A model generated the notes under the pieces. That model searched no databases. It worked only from the letters and a program-made list of their open reading frames with translations, and was not told the origin of the DNA. A stretch of DNA of 64,000 nucleotides from positions 62,001-126,000 of the forward strand of contig NZ_PVLQ01000064.1 in the NCBI RefSeq assembly GCF_002980595.1. Direction: 5' to 3'. Every line of letters begins with the position of its first letter. The first letter of the stretch is position 1. Below are positions 10,293 through 19,012 of the stretch, one piece after another. The stretch comes from Malikia granosa. Its GTDB lineage: Bacteria > Pseudomonadota > Gammaproteobacteria > Burkholderiales > Burkholderiaceae_C. The position numbers and the translations under genes were made by a program.

Positions 10293-11505
10293 TCTTCAAG
10301 CCACCGCGATCCTGGTCCCCGCGCTGTTGCAGCCGACCGCGCTGATCCACCACCCTTACCGGCCGCCGGCCGATTTCGACGCCCCGGCACCCGGCGTGCA
10401 CAAGGCCTCGACCGTGTTCTTTCCCAGCGTGGCGGCGCTGCGCTCGCGTGATTGGAAGGACAAGTCGGCCTATACCTACGGCCTGCACGGTACGCCGACC
10501 ACCTTCACGCTCGAGGAACGCATCGCCAGCCTCGAGGGCGGCGCGCATTGCGTGCTGGCGCCCAGCGGCCTGGCCGCGATCGCGCTGGTCGACCTGGCCT
10601 TGCTGCGCGCTGGCGACGAACTGCTGATCCCGCACAACGCCTACGGCCCCAACAAGTCCCTGGCGCAGGTCGAGCTGGCCGGCTGGGGCATACAGACGCG
10701 CTACTACGACCCGATGGACCCGGCCGACCTGGCCGCGAAGATCGGGCCGGCGACGCGCCTGGTCTGGTTCGAGGCGGCCGGTTCGATCACGCTTGAGTTT
10801 CCCGACCTGCCTGCGCTGACGGCCATCTGCCGCCAGGCCAGCGAGGGCAGGGCGCGTCCGATCCTGAGCGTGCTCGACAATACCTGGGGCGCGGGCGTGG
10901 CCTTCAGCGGCTTCGAGCTCGGCGCCGATGTCGTGATGCAGGCGCTCACCAAGTACCCGAGCGGCGGCGGCGATGTGCTGATGGGCTCGGTCGTCACGCG
11001 CGACCCGGCGCTGCACCGCGAGCTGCTGCTGACCCACATGCGGCTGGGCCTGGGCGTGAGCGGTAACGACGCCGAGCTGGTGCTGCGCGGCCTGCCCTCG
11101 CTCGCGCTGCGCTATGCGGCGCAGGATGCCGCCGCGCGCGAGCTGGCCGGCTGGATGCAGGCCCAGCCCGGCATCAAGCGGGTGCTGCATCCGGCGCTGC
11201 CGGGCTCGCCCGGTCACGAAACCTGGCTGCGCGATGCGCGCGGCGCGGCCTGCCTGTTCACTGTCGTGTTCGATGATGCTGTTCTGCCCGAGCAGGTGGT
11301 GGCGTTCTGCGATGCGCTGCGGCTGTTCCGGCTCGGCTACAGCTGGGCCGGCCCGGTCAGCCTGTGCGTGCCCTACGAGCGCGCCGAGATGCGCGGGCGC
11401 GACTGGCCGCATGTCCACGGTCCGGTGCGCCTCGCGGTCGGACTCGAGGCCGTGGCGGACCTGCGCGCGGATCTGGCGCAGGCGCTGCGGGTGCTCAGGG
11501 CCTGA
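10285..11505 (+). CDS. metC: Cystathionine beta-lyase (Cys/Met metabolism PLP enzyme)
   Basis: A 406-residue PLP-dependent trans-sulfuration enzyme, best read as cystathionine beta-lyase (cystathionine to homocysteine, pyruvate and ammonia). Visible landmarks are YTYGLHGTPTTFTLEERIASLEGG, SGLAAIALVDLALL, the PLP-holding VLDNTWGAG and the lysine segment ALTKYPSGG with Lys223 as the probable Schiff base. The ending with SYGWAGP-like LGYSWAGPVSL fits MetC better than MetB. The start ATG lies inside the end of the upstream gene (8-bp overlap), so it depends on that transcript or on a promoter inside it. It converges with the next gene. Confidence 0.88.
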   Translation: MSDLQATAILVPALLQPTALIHHPYRPPADFDAPAPGVHKASTVFFPSVAALRSRDWKDKSAYTYGLHGTPTTFTLEERIASLEGGAHCVLAPSGLAAIALVDLALLRAGDELLIPHNAYGPNKSLAQVELAGWGIQTRYYDPMDPADLAAKIGPATRLVWFEAAGSITLEFPDLPALTAICRQASEGRARPILSVLDNTWGAGVAFSGFELGADVVMQALTKYPSGGGDVLMGSVVTRDPALHRELLLTHMRLGLGVSGNDAELVLRGLPSLALRYAAQDAAARELAGWMQAQPGIKRVLHPALPGSPGHETWLRDARGAACLFTVVFDDAVLPEQVVAFCDALRLFRLGYSWAGPVSLCVPYERAEMRGRDWPHVHGPVRLAVGLEAVADLRADLAQALRVLRA

Positions 11506-11532
11506 GCAGCCAAGCCTGGATCGGCAAAGCCT

Positions 11533-12858
11533 TCATGGCGCTGGCCTGTCCGGGGCAAGTGCCGCATCTTCCGGTGCCGGCAGGCGGCCGGCCAGCACCT
11601 TGTCTATCGTGCGGCCGTCCATGTCGACGATTTCCAGCTGCCAGCCTTCCCACTGCACCTTGTCGGCGACCTTGGGCAGGCGCCCGGTCAGCAGCATCAT
11701 CATGCCGCTGAGCGTGTGGTAGCGGCCACGCTCCTCGTCGGGCACCTTGTCCAGCTCGAGCCGGTCCTTGAGCTCCGGCACCGGAATCAGGCCGTCGAGC
11801 AGCCAGCTGCCATCCTCGCGCTGCACCGCCCAGGAGGTCTGCGGGTCGCGCGGGCGGAATTCCCCGGTGATGGCCTCGATCAGGTCGTGCAGGGTCACGA
11901 TGCCCTGGATCTCGCCGTACTCGTCGATCACGAAGGCCATGTACTCGTCCGACGAGCGGAAGTTGTCGAGCAGCTCCATGCCGGTGATGGTTTCGGGCAC
12001 GTACAGCGGGGCTTGCAGCTTCTGGCTCTGCAACTCGCGGTCCTCGCCCTTGAGCGCCTGCGACAGCCATTTCCTGGCATGGACCACGCCGACGACATGG
12101 TTCAGGTCGCCATCGACCACTGGGTAGCGCGGGTGGTCGGACGCCTCGACCTTGGCCATGTTCTGCTCGAACGGCAGGTTCAGGTCCAGCACCACCACGT
12201 CGCCGCGCGGCACCATCAGCGAGGCGATCTGGCGGTCATCGAGGCGGAATACGTTGCGCACCATGGCGTGTTCGTTCGACTCGATGATCCCGGCCGTCGT
12301 GCCTTCCTCCAGCATGGCGTGGATCTCCTCCTCGGTGACCGCGTTGGCCGTTGATTCCCTGACCCCGAGCAGCCTGAGCAGGGTGCGGGTGGAGACCGAC
12401 AGCAGCAGCACGAAGGGCTTCGTCGAGACCGCGAGCAGGTCGATCGGGCGCGCCACCAGCCGGGCCAGCATTTCCGGATTGGACTGCCCGATGCGCTTGG
12501 GCACCAGCTCCCCGATCACGATCGAGAAATAGGTCACCAGCACCACCACCAGGCCGGTGGCCAGGACCTGACTGACGGGCTCAGACAAGCCAATGCCAGC
12601 CAGCCAGACGGCCAGCGGGGCCGCCAATGCCGCCTCGCCCACGATGCCGTTGAGCACCCCGATCGAGGTGATGCCGATCTGGATGGTGGACAGGAAGCGG
12701 GTCGGGTCTTCGCCCAGCTTGACGGCGGCGGCGGCCGCCTTGTCGCCTTCGTCGATCAGCTTCTGCAGCCGCGCCTTGCGCGCGGTGACCAGCGCGATCT
12801 CCGACATGGCGAACAGGCCATTGAGGACGATCAGCGCGAAGAGTATGGCTATTTCCAT
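11533..12858 (-). CDS. CNNM/CorC-family membrane protein (hemolysin-related)
   Basis: A 441-residue inner-membrane protein. The N-terminal DUF21 domain has about four hydrophobic segments and begins MEIAILFALIVLNGLFAMSE, with the typical EIALVTARKARLQ. Two CBS domains follow (about residues 205-335, including NHVVGVVHARKWL and GEIQGIVTLHDLIEAITGEF), then a CorC_HlyC domain (about 345-430). The family is annotated as hemolysin-like but is better linked to divalent-cation, notably magnesium, homeostasis. It is the downstream gene of a reverse-strand pair with the Bax-inhibitor-1 gene (81 bp apart). Confidence 0.88.
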   Translation of the reverse strand: MEIAILFALIVLNGLFAMSEIALVTARKARLQKLIDEGDKAAAAAVKLGEDPTRFLSTIQIGITSIGVLNGIVGEAALAAPLAVWLAGIGLSEPVSQVLATGLVVVLVTYFSIVIGELVPKRIGQSNPEMLARLVARPIDLLAVSTKPFVLLLSVSTRTLLRLLGVRESTANAVTEEEIHAMLEEGTTAGIIESNEHAMVRNVFRLDDRQIASLMVPRGDVVVLDLNLPFEQNMAKVEASDHPRYPVVDGDLNHVVGVVHARKWLSQALKGEDRELQSQKLQAPLYVPETITGMELLDNFRSSDEYMAFVIDEYGEIQGIVTLHDLIEAITGEFRPRDPQTSWAVQREDGSWLLDGLIPVPELKDRLELDKVPDEERGRYHTLSGMMMLLTGRLPKVADKVQWEGWQLEIVDMDGRTIDKVLAGRLPAPEDAALAPDRPAP

Positions 12859-12939
12859 TGAGATCTTTTGTCAGGGCCTGCTCCACAGGCAGGAAGACCC
12901 GTCGTCGACGGGTCCGCATCGGTGCTCCGGGGCCGGTTG

Positions 12940-13641
12940 TCAGTCGTCGCGACCGCCGAAGATGCCCAGCAGGGCCAGCAGCGACTGGAACACGTTGTAC
13001 AGGCTCAGGTAGACGCCAAGGGTAGCCGTGATGTAGTTGGTCTCCTCGCCGTCCTGCACCCGCTTGAGGTCGTACAGGATGAAGGCCGAGAAGATGCCGA
13101 TCGCCAGCACCGACAGCGTGATCATCAGCGCGCTGGACTGCAGGAAGACATTGGCGATGCCGGCCACCAGCAGCATGATGACGCCGACGAACAGGAACTT
13201 GCCCATCGAGCCCAGGTCGCGCTTGATGACCGACGACAGGGTCGCCATGCCCAGGAAGATCGTGCCCGTGCCGGCAAACGCCGTCATGATCAGGCTGGCA
13301 CCGTTGGCCAGGCCCAGCACCGATCCGACCAGCCGCGACAGCATCAGCCCCATGAAGAAGGTGAAGGCCAGCAGCACCGGCACGCCGGCGGCCGAGTCCT
13401 TGGTCTTCTCGATCGCGAACATGAAGCCGAAGGCACCGGCCAGGAACACCACCATGCCGACGCCCGGCGACATCAGGGCGGCAAGGCCGGTGGCCACGCC
13501 GATCCAGGCGCCCAGCACGGTGGGCACCATGGACAGCGCCAGCAGCCAGTAGGTGTTGCGCAGCACGCGATGGCGTTGCTCAGCGCCAACGCCCCAGGCG
13601 TCGCGGCTGGAGTGGGAAAGACTATCGAGATGGGTATTCAT
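12940..13641 (-). CDS. Bax inhibitor-1/YccA family membrane protein (copy 1)
   Basis: A 233-residue multi-pass inner-membrane protein with about seven hydrophobic helices and the BI-1/YccA pattern: QRHRVLRNTYWLLALS, FGFMFAIEKTKDS and, at the end, NYITATLGVYLSLYNVFQSLLALLGIFG. E. coli YccA modulates FtsH, and BI-1 relatives can be calcium leak channels; the role here is unknown. I chose the ATG at 13641 (MNTHLDSLSHSS), with GCGAGG a few bases upstream. A close paralogue lies at 59217-59909. Confidence 0.92.
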   Translation of the reverse strand: MNTHLDSLSHSSRDAWGVGAEQRHRVLRNTYWLLALSMVPTVLGAWIGVATGLAALMSPGVGMVVFLAGAFGFMFAIEKTKDSAAGVPVLLAFTFFMGLMLSRLVGSVLGLANGASLIMTAFAGTGTIFLGMATLSSVIKRDLGSMGKFLFVGVIMLLVAGIANVFLQSSALMITLSVLAIGIFSAFILYDLKRVQDGEETNYITATLGVYLSLYNVFQSLLALLGIFGGRDD

Positions 13642-13797
13642 GATGAGAAACCTCGCAAGGGATTGCAGAACGGCAAATGGGACAACAGGCGGCGCTCCGG
13701 ATCGGCGGCGCCATGACAGGCTCGCCACGCAGTGGCCAGGAAGTAGGAGGGGCTGACGCCAGGCCGGTCGGAGCCCGGAGGGCTCAGGCCGGGGGCA

Positions 13798-14154
13798 TCA
13801 AGCGAGGGTGCTGGGCGGTCGCTGCAGCGCGGCCAGGAAAGGCCAGGGCAGGCGGGCGCTGGCGCAGCCGAATTGCGGCGCGGCCGGGCTCTGGCCGAAA
13901 GCCGGGCTGGGGGACAGGTGATCGGCCAGGTCGGGCCAGTCGGACAGTTCGGCGCTCAACAGGTTGTCGTCGGGCGAGTCCGGGTCGGCATCCGCGCCGA
14001 ATAGCTCGTCGGCCAGCTCCGGTCCGGCAAGGTCGAACAGCAGATGGGTGTCGCCGGCCTTGACGCTGCGCGGGTCCATGCTCAGTCCGAACGCAGACAG
14101 ACCTGCGCCGAGAAAGAACATCAGTGAAAAGACCGCTGCCAGCCGGCGTACCAT
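13798..14154 (-). CDS. Hypothetical exported protein
   Basis: Small protein of 118 residues from the ATG at 14154 (MVRRLAAVFSLMFFLGAGL). I do not recognise a family. The N-terminus looks like a signal peptide (RR, a hydrophobic core, small residues near SAFG). The rest is acidic and Pro/Ser-rich (GADADPDSPDDN, PDLADHLSPSP) and could be a secreted or unstructured periplasmic protein. A TATAAT on the reverse strand (14169-14164) lies only nine bases before the start, so either the message is nearly leaderless or the match is chance. An in-frame ATG at 14205 exists but would spoil the signal peptide. Confidence 0.55.
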   Translation of the reverse strand: MVRRLAAVFSLMFFLGAGLSAFGLSMDPRSVKAGDTHLLFDLAGPELADELFGADADPDSPDDNLLSAELSDWPDLADHLSPSPAFGQSPAAPQFGCASARLPWPFLAALQRPPSTLA

Positions 14155-14235
14155 GGTGCTTTCATTATAAGCAGGCCGTCCATCAAGCGCCCTGGCCCAT
14201 GGCATCGACGCTTCTCGCGGTCTGTCCGGCCTGGT

Positions 14236-14907
14236 TCAGGGCTTGAGCAGCCGCCTGAGCTCCGGCCAGACGTTGTCGAGCATCCGCGGCTGGGCGGCCT
14301 CGTTCGGGTGGATGCGGTCGGCCTGGAACAGCGCGGTCGGGTTGGCGCCATCGGCCACGCCCGCCAGGAAGAAGGGCACCAGCGCGGCTTGCTCGGCCTT
14401 GGCCACCTCGGCATAGAGCTGGCGGAACTGCTCGGCGTGGCGCGCGCCGTAGTTGGGTGGCACCTGCATGCCCAGCAGCAGCACGCGCGCGCCGGCCTGC
14501 CGGGCGGCGCGCGCCATGGCGCGCAGGTTGTCGCGCGTCATCTCGAGCGGCAGGCCGCGCAGCGCGTCGTTGCCGCCGAGCTCGATCACGACCAGCGCCG
14601 GGCGGTGCTGGGCCAGCAGCGCCGGCAGGCGCGACTGGCCGCCCGAACTGGTGTCGCCGCTGATGCTGGCATTGACCACCTGCCAGCCCGGCTGGCGCGC
14701 GTCCAGCCTTTGCTGCAGCAGCGCGGCCCAGCCGGTGCCGCGCTGCAAGCCGTATTCGGCGCTCAGCGAGTCGCCGACGATCAGCAGCCGGCGCGGCTCG
14801 GCCGCCGTCGCCGCCGCGAGCAGGCCGGGTGCCCATGCCCCCGCCAGCAGCGCGCGACACAGGCCCGAGTTAAAGTAACGACGAGTCAATTGAGGAATTC
14901 TGTCCAT
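14236..14907 (-). CDS. tesA: TesA-like arylesterase/lysophospholipase (SGNH hydrolase)
   Basis: A 223-residue periplasmic SGNH esterase of the TesA family, acting on acyl-CoA, aryl ester or lysophospholipid substrates. The four SGNH blocks are visible: GDSLSAEYGL (catalytic Ser), the Gly of the SISGDTSSGG region, GGNDALRG (Asn) and DRIHPNEAAQ (Asp/His). A leader with TRRYF and a hydrophobic stretch before AAATA suggests export, perhaps by Tat. The ATG at 14907 overlaps the start of the divergent ABC ATPase gene. The tesA/ybbA divergent pair is conserved, including in E. coli. Confidence 0.88.
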   Translation of the reverse strand: MDRIPQLTRRYFNSGLCRALLAGAWAPGLLAAATAAEPRRLLIVGDSLSAEYGLQRGTGWAALLQQRLDARQPGWQVVNASISGDTSSGGQSRLPALLAQHRPALVVIELGGNDALRGLPLEMTRDNLRAMARAARQAGARVLLLGMQVPPNYGARHAEQFRQLYAEVAKAEQAALVPFFLAGVADGANPTALFQADRIHPNEAAQPRMLDNVWPELRRLLKP

Positions 14908-15595
14908 GTCCGATGCGATTATTGCCGTGCAGCAGCTGTCCAAGTCCGTGACCGATTCCGGCGGCACGCTGGACATTTTGCGCGATGTCGAGTTCGAGCT
15001 GCAGCGCGGCGAGACAGTGGCCATCGTCGGCGCCTCGGGCTCGGGCAAGAGCACCCTGCTGGCGATCCTGGCCGGGCTCGACACGCCCAGCCGCGGCCGC
15101 GTGCTGCTGGCTGGCCAGGACCTGTTCGCGCTGGCCGAGGACGAGCGCGCCGAGTGGCGTGCGCGCCAGCTCGGCTTCGTGTTCCAGAGCTTCCAGCTGC
15201 TGACCCACCTGAGCGCGCTCGAGAACGTGATGCTGCCGCTCGAGCTCGCGGGCCGGCGCGATGCGCGCGCCGCTGCCACCCGCATGCTGCAGCGCGTCGG
15301 CCTGGGCGAACGGCTCGGTCACTACCCGCGGCTGTTGTCGGGCGGCGAGCAGCAGCGCGTCGCGCTGGCGCGCGCCTTCGTGGTCGAGCCCGCGGTGCTG
15401 CTGGCCGACGAGCCGACCGGCAGCCTGGACTCGGCCACCGGCGACCGCATCATGGCCCTGATGTTCGAGCTCAACCGCGAGCAGGGCACGACGCTGGTGC
15501 TGGTCACCCATGACCGTGAGATCGCCCGGCGCTGCGAGCGCCGGATCGTGATCGAGGCCGGTCGCGCCCGCGAGCTGCCGGCCGAGGCTGGCTGA
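14906..15595 (+). CDS. ybbA: ABC transporter ATP-binding protein, YbbA/LolD type
   Basis: A 229-residue ABC ATPase of the MacB/LolD/YbbA class. Walker A is GASGSGKSTLL (about residue 45), the signature LSGGEQQRVALARA, Walker B VLLADEPTGSLD and the switch His in LVTHD. E. coli YbbA works with the permease YbbP beside tesA. No permease gene follows here; the next gene is rlmB. The partner must lie elsewhere, or the ATPase serves a distant permease. The ATG at 14906 has TGAGGA at 14891-14896, and its first two bases overlap the tesA start codon on the other strand. Confidence 0.88.
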   Translation: MSDAIIAVQQLSKSVTDSGGTLDILRDVEFELQRGETVAIVGASGSGKSTLLAILAGLDTPSRGRVLLAGQDLFALAEDERAEWRARQLGFVFQSFQLLTHLSALENVMLPLELAGRRDARAAATRMLQRVGLGERLGHYPRLLSGGEQQRVALARAFVVEPAVLLADEPTGSLDSATGDRIMALMFELNREQGTTLVLVTHDREIARRCERRIVIEAGRARELPAEAG

Positions 15596-15646
15596 AGCCG
15601 CTGGCATCAGCACCAGCGCGGCGGCGCAGGCCTGATAATCGGAGCC

Positions 15647-16390
15647 ATGTCCTCTCCCAAAGTATTGTTCGGCTTCCATGCCGTCGGCGTGCGCCTGAAG
15701 ACCGCGCCGCAGTCCATCATCGAGATCTATTACGAAGCGACCCGGCGCGACGCGCGCATGCGGCAGTTCATCGACCGCGCCAAGGAGGCGGGCGCGCGCC
15801 TGATCGAGGCCGACAGCCTGCGCATCGCCAAGCTCTGCGGCAGCCACGGCCACCAGGGTGTCGCGGCGCGCGTGACCGAGGTCGAGCAGGTCAGATCGCT
15901 CGACGAGCTGCTCGAGCAGCTCGAGGCCGACGGCATCGCGCCGCTGCTGCTGGTGCTCGACGGCGTGACCGATCCGCACAACCTCGGCGCTTGCCTGCGC
16001 GTGGCCGACGGCGCCGGCGCGCATGCGGTGATCGCGCCCAAGGACCATGCGGCCGGCATCAACGCGACGGTGGCCAAGGTCGCCAGCGGTGCTGCCGAGA
16101 CCATGCCCTATTTCATGGTCACCAACCTGGCACGCACCCTCAACGAGCTCAAGGAGCGCAATATCTGGATCATCGGCACCAGTGGCGACGCCGACAAGAC
16201 CATCTACCAGGCCGACCTCAAGGGGCCGGTGGCGCTGGTGCTCGGTGCCGAGGGCCCGGGCATGCGCCAGCTCACGCGCAAGACCTGCGACGACCTGGTC
16301 GGCATCCCGATGAAGGGCGCGGTCGAGAGCCTCAACGTCTCGGTCGCCAGCGCGGTCTGCCTCTACGAAGCGCTGCGCCAGCGCGGCTGA
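15647..16390 (+). CDS. rlmB: RlmB, 23S rRNA G2251 2'-O-methyltransferase
   Basis: A 247-residue SPOUT (TrmH-family) methyltransferase that modifies G2251 in the 23S rRNA P-loop using SAM. It opens with the substrate-binding domain (LFGFHAVGVRLKTAP). The knotted catalytic domain has DGVTDPHNLGACLRVADGAG, VLGAEGPGMRQLTRKTCD and the C-terminal IPMKGAVESLNVSVA. Length and motifs match the family closely. A short spacer of 51 bp separates it from ybbA and 11 bp from the lipoprotein gene that follows. Confidence 0.95.
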   Translation: MSSPKVLFGFHAVGVRLKTAPQSIIEIYYEATRRDARMRQFIDRAKEAGARLIEADSLRIAKLCGSHGHQGVAARVTEVEQVRSLDELLEQLEADGIAPLLLVLDGVTDPHNLGACLRVADGAGAHAVIAPKDHAAGINATVAKVASGAAETMPYFMVTNLARTLNELKERNIWIIGTSGDADKTIYQADLKGPVALVLGAEGPGMRQLTRKTCDDLVGIPMKGAVESLNVSVASAVCLYEALRQRG

Positions 16391-16401
16391 AGGAACACCC
16401 C

Positions 16402-16734
16402 ATGAAGCGACTCACCCTGACCCTGGCGGCGATCGCGCTGCTGGCGGGCTGCACCCAGGAGCAGCAGAACAAGCTCGGCCGCGGCATCCAGAACTGGACC
16501 GGCACCGACGGCGTGCTCGAGATCTATGCCGGCGACAAGCTGGTGCGCCGCTTCCTCAAGGTCGATAAGATGAGCACCGCGCTGGGCACCGACGACAAGA
16601 CGCCGCGCGCCTACCGCTACGGCTACGGGGTGTTCGACGAGAACCTCAACATGGTCGCCGATCCGGGCGAGAAGCGGGTCTATTTCGAGATCAGCGACTA
16701 CACCAACGCGGTGTTCTTCGACAACCCGCACTGA
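16402..16734 (+). CDS. Small lipoprotein of unknown function
   Basis: A 110-residue protein with a lipoprotein signal: MKRLTLTLAAIALLAGC, lipobox LAGC with Cys17 as the lipidation site. I do not assign a function. The mature part is compact, with no further Cys, and contains YAGDKLVRRFLKVDKMSTALGT and a C-terminal beta-rich segment (RVYFEISDYTNAVFF). It starts 11 bp after rlmB with AGGA upstream, so it is probably in the same transcript. It converges with the chromate-transporter genes. Confidence 0.8.
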   Translation: MKRLTLTLAAIALLAGCTQEQQNKLGRGIQNWTGTDGVLEIYAGDKLVRRFLKVDKMSTALGTDDKTPRAYRYGYGVFDENLNMVADPGEKRVYFEISDYTNAVFFDNPH

Positions 16735-16791
16735 TCCGCGGCGTTCCACCGCGCCCAATCGGTCCGGCGTGCCTGGTGACCGGCGGCAGAT

Positions 16792-17382
16792 TCAGACCAG
16801 TCCGAAGGCACCCAGCAGCCCGCCAGCGGCGATGGCCCACAGCAGGTGCACGCGCGTCTTCCAGATCAGCAGCGTGGTCGCCGCGGTCAGCCCCCACAGC
16901 GGCCAGTTGCTGCCGGGTGCTGCTGCGCCGAGCAGCCAGCCCAGCGCCAGCAGCAGGCCGACCACGACCGGCGCCATGCCGGCCTTGAAGGCGCGCACCG
17001 CCAGCAGCTCGCGGTTGCGCCAGGCCCAGCGCGTCGTCAGGTAGTTCAGCGTGCAGGACGGCAGCAGGCAGCCCAGCATCGCGAGCAGCAGCCCGAGCAG
17101 CGCCAGCAACCAGGCTTGCGGGCCTGCCGCGAGCCCGCCGCCGGCATTGAGCCCGACCTGCCAGCCCATCAGCGCGACGAACAGGATGTTGGGTCCGGGT
17201 GCCGACTGCGCCAGCACGATCGAGGAGGCGAACTGCTCGTGGCTGAGCCAGTGCTGCTGCTGCACCAGGAAGCGCTGCATCTCGGGCGATGTGGTCAGCG
17301 CGCCGCCGACGCCGAGCAGCGACAGGCTGGCGAAATGACCGAACAGCAGCAGCCAGTCGGCAGCGCTCAATGTCGAACTCAT
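16792..17382 (-). CDS. chrA: Chromate transporter, short-chain CHR subunit (second of pair)
   Basis: A 196-residue half-size CHR-family membrane protein with five to six hydrophobic segments. The conserved motifs are LLGVGGALTTSPEMQRFLV near the N-terminus and AQSAPGPNILFVALMGW. Short CHR proteins occur as pairs and together form an exporter that lowers cytoplasmic chromate. The ATG at 17382 overlaps the stop of the upstream half by ATGA, so the two halves are translationally coupled. I know of no measured substrate for this pair. Confidence 0.88.
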   Translation of the reverse strand: MSSTLSAADWLLLFGHFASLSLLGVGGALTTSPEMQRFLVQQQHWLSHEQFASSIVLAQSAPGPNILFVALMGWQVGLNAGGGLAAGPQAWLLALLGLLLAMLGCLLPSCTLNYLTTRWAWRNRELLAVRAFKAGMAPVVVGLLLALGWLLGAAAPGSNWPLWGLTAATTLLIWKTRVHLLWAIAAGGLLGAFGLV

Positions 17383-18050
17383 GTCGATTCTCCGGCGCGC
17401 GATGCGGCCCGTTCCATGGCCTGGCGCAGGCAGCGCGCGGCCCAGAGGCAGGCCAGTCCGCCGACGACCAGCAGCACCCAGACCAGCGGCAGCCGCAGCC
17501 AGGCGATGCCGACGAAGCTCAGCGCGGCGACCAGCGCGGCAGCGCCCAGCCCGAGCGGGCTGCTGCGCAACGCCGGTGCCAGCTTGAGGCCGGTCGCGAT
17601 CACCAGCCCGGCCGATACCGCGCCCATGCCGCGCAGCGCGCCGCGCACCAGTTCCTGTTCGGCGACGCCGCTGTAGAGCACCGCCAGCGTGAGCACGAGC
17701 AGCAGTGGCAGGGTCAGCAGCCCGGCCAGCACGGCCAGCGCGCCCGACAGGCCGAAATGCCGCGCGCCGAAGGTCATGCCGAGGTTGACGACATTGGGTC
17801 CCGGCATGATCTGCGCGACCGCCCATTCCTCGAGGAACTGCTCGCGCGTCATCCAGCGCTTCTTCTCGACCAGCTCGCTCTGCACGACCGCGAGCAGGCC
17901 GCCAAAGCCCTGCAGCGCGAGCCAGTTGAACGACCAGAACAGGTCGGCGCGCGAGCGCGGCGGCACCACCTGCGCGCCCGGATCGGCACCGGGCGTGGCT
18001 GGAGCGGAAGGAGGGGAGCCGGGTCGGACTGGCGCTGCTGGGGCTTTCAT
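17379..18050 (-). CDS. chrA: Chromate transporter, short-chain CHR subunit (first of pair)
   Basis: A 223-residue CHR-family half-transporter. A Pro/Ala-rich cytoplasmic N-terminus of about 32 residues precedes the domain, which has the hallmark FWSFNWLALQGFGGLLAVVQSELVEKKRW (shown here as FNWLALQGFGG and VEKKRW) and AQIMPGPNVVNLGMTFG. It pairs with the half encoded immediately downstream with a 4-bp overlap. It begins 22 bp after the SDR reductase gene on the same strand, so all three may share a message. Confidence 0.88.
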   Translation of the reverse strand: MKAPAAPVRPGSPPSAPATPGADPGAQVVPPRSRADLFWSFNWLALQGFGGLLAVVQSELVEKKRWMTREQFLEEWAVAQIMPGPNVVNLGMTFGARHFGLSGALAVLAGLLTLPLLLVLTLAVLYSGVAEQELVRGALRGMGAVSAGLVIATGLKLAPALRSSPLGLGAAALVAALSFVGIAWLRLPLVWVLLVVGGLACLWAARCLRQAMERAASRAGEST

Positions 18051-18072
18051 CAGCGCCGATTTTCGCGCAGGA

Positions 18073-18816
18073 TCAGAGCGTCAGGCCGCCATCGACCTCG
18101 AGCACCGCGCCGGTGATGTAGCTGGCCTCGTCGCTGGCCAGGAAGGCATAGGCGTTGGCGATCTCCTCGGCCTGGCCCAGGCGCTTGAGCGGCACCTTCT
18201 GCGCCAGGTCGTCGAGCACCTTGTCCGGCACCGTGGCGATCATCGGGGTCTTGATGAAGCCCGGTGCCACCGCATTGACCCGCACCCCCTTGGGGCTGAG
18301 CTCGCGCGCCCAGGTCTTGGTGAAGCCGATCACGCCGAACTTGGTCGCGGCATAGTTGGTCTGGCCGAAGTTGCCGTACAGGCCGACAACGCTCGAGGCG
18401 TTGAGGATCACGCCGCTGCCCTGGCTGACCATCTGGTTCGAGACCGCCTGCGAGCAGTGGAACACACCGCGCAGGTTGACGTCGATCACGCGGTCGAACT
18501 GCTCGAGCGTCATCTTCTGCAGCCGCGCATCCTGGGTGATGCCGGCGTTGTTGACCAGCACGTCGATGCGGCCATGCGCTGCCAGCACCCCGGCCACGAC
18601 GGCATCGACCTGGGCCCGGTCGGTCACGTCCATCACATGGCCCTCGGCCTGCGCTCCGGCGGCGCGGCAGGCCTGTGCCACCGCCTCGACCTGCTCGGGC
18701 TTGAGGTCGCAGGCGACCACGACCGCACCCTCGCGCGCGAACTTGAGCGCCGTGGCCTCGCCTATGCCCTGGCCGGCACCGGTGATCAGACAGACTTTTC
18801 CTTCGAGCCGCTTCAT
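18073..18816 (-). CDS. SDR family reductase (3-oxoacyl-ACP / acetoacetyl-CoA reductase-like)
   Basis: A 247-residue short-chain dehydrogenase/reductase. The Rossmann motif is TGAGQGIG (about residues 12-19), followed by NNAG, the catalytic Ser in NASSVVG and YAATK (YxxxK). It ends with the FabG-like [21 protein letters not shown] is suggested by family resemblance only. Candidates are FabG-type 3-oxoacyl-ACP reductase and PhaB-type acetoacetyl-CoA reductase; with no phaC or fab genes nearby I cannot choose. The ATG at 18816 has AGGAGG upstream. An FNR/Anr-like dyad lies about 80 bp upstream. Confidence 0.82.
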   Translation of the reverse strand: MKRLEGKVCLITGAGQGIGEATALKFAREGAVVVACDLKPEQVEAVAQACRAAGAQAEGHVMDVTDRAQVDAVVAGVLAAHGRIDVLVNNAGITQDARLQKMTLEQFDRVIDVNLRGVFHCSQAVSNQMVSQGSGVILNASSVVGLYGNFGQTNYAATKFGVIGFTKTWARELSPKGVRVNAVAPGFIKTPMIATVPDKVLDDLAQKVPLKRLGQAEEIANAYAFLASDEASYITGAVLEVDGGLTL

Positions 18817-18889
18817 GGGTTTCCTCCTGGTGGTTGAGTTTCCATCATGCCAAAGATCGGCGGTTCTGGCGCGGGCCCGAGGCGCTTGT

Positions 18890-18903
18890 TTGACCCTCGT
18901 CAA
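18890..18903. promoter_or_regulatory. FNR/Anr-like dyad
   Basis: Perfect inverted repeat TTGAC-CCTC-GTCAA with the 5-4-5 layout of FNR/Anr sites (consensus TTGAT-N4-ATCAA; T to C and A to G changes at the inner positions are common). It lies between the reverse-strand SDR gene (start 18816) and the forward YdjM-like gene (start 19013). I could not place a convincing -10 at the canonical distance on either side, so the regulated gene is not decided. Confidence 0.45.
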
Positions 18904-19012
18904 GCAGGGAATCAGGACCCGGCTGCCATGACCGATGTCCTAGGAGTGTCATACTCGCGAGCCTCAAGCGGGGCCGGACCTCGCTGCCATACCCTAGTAG
19001 TTTTTCATCCTC

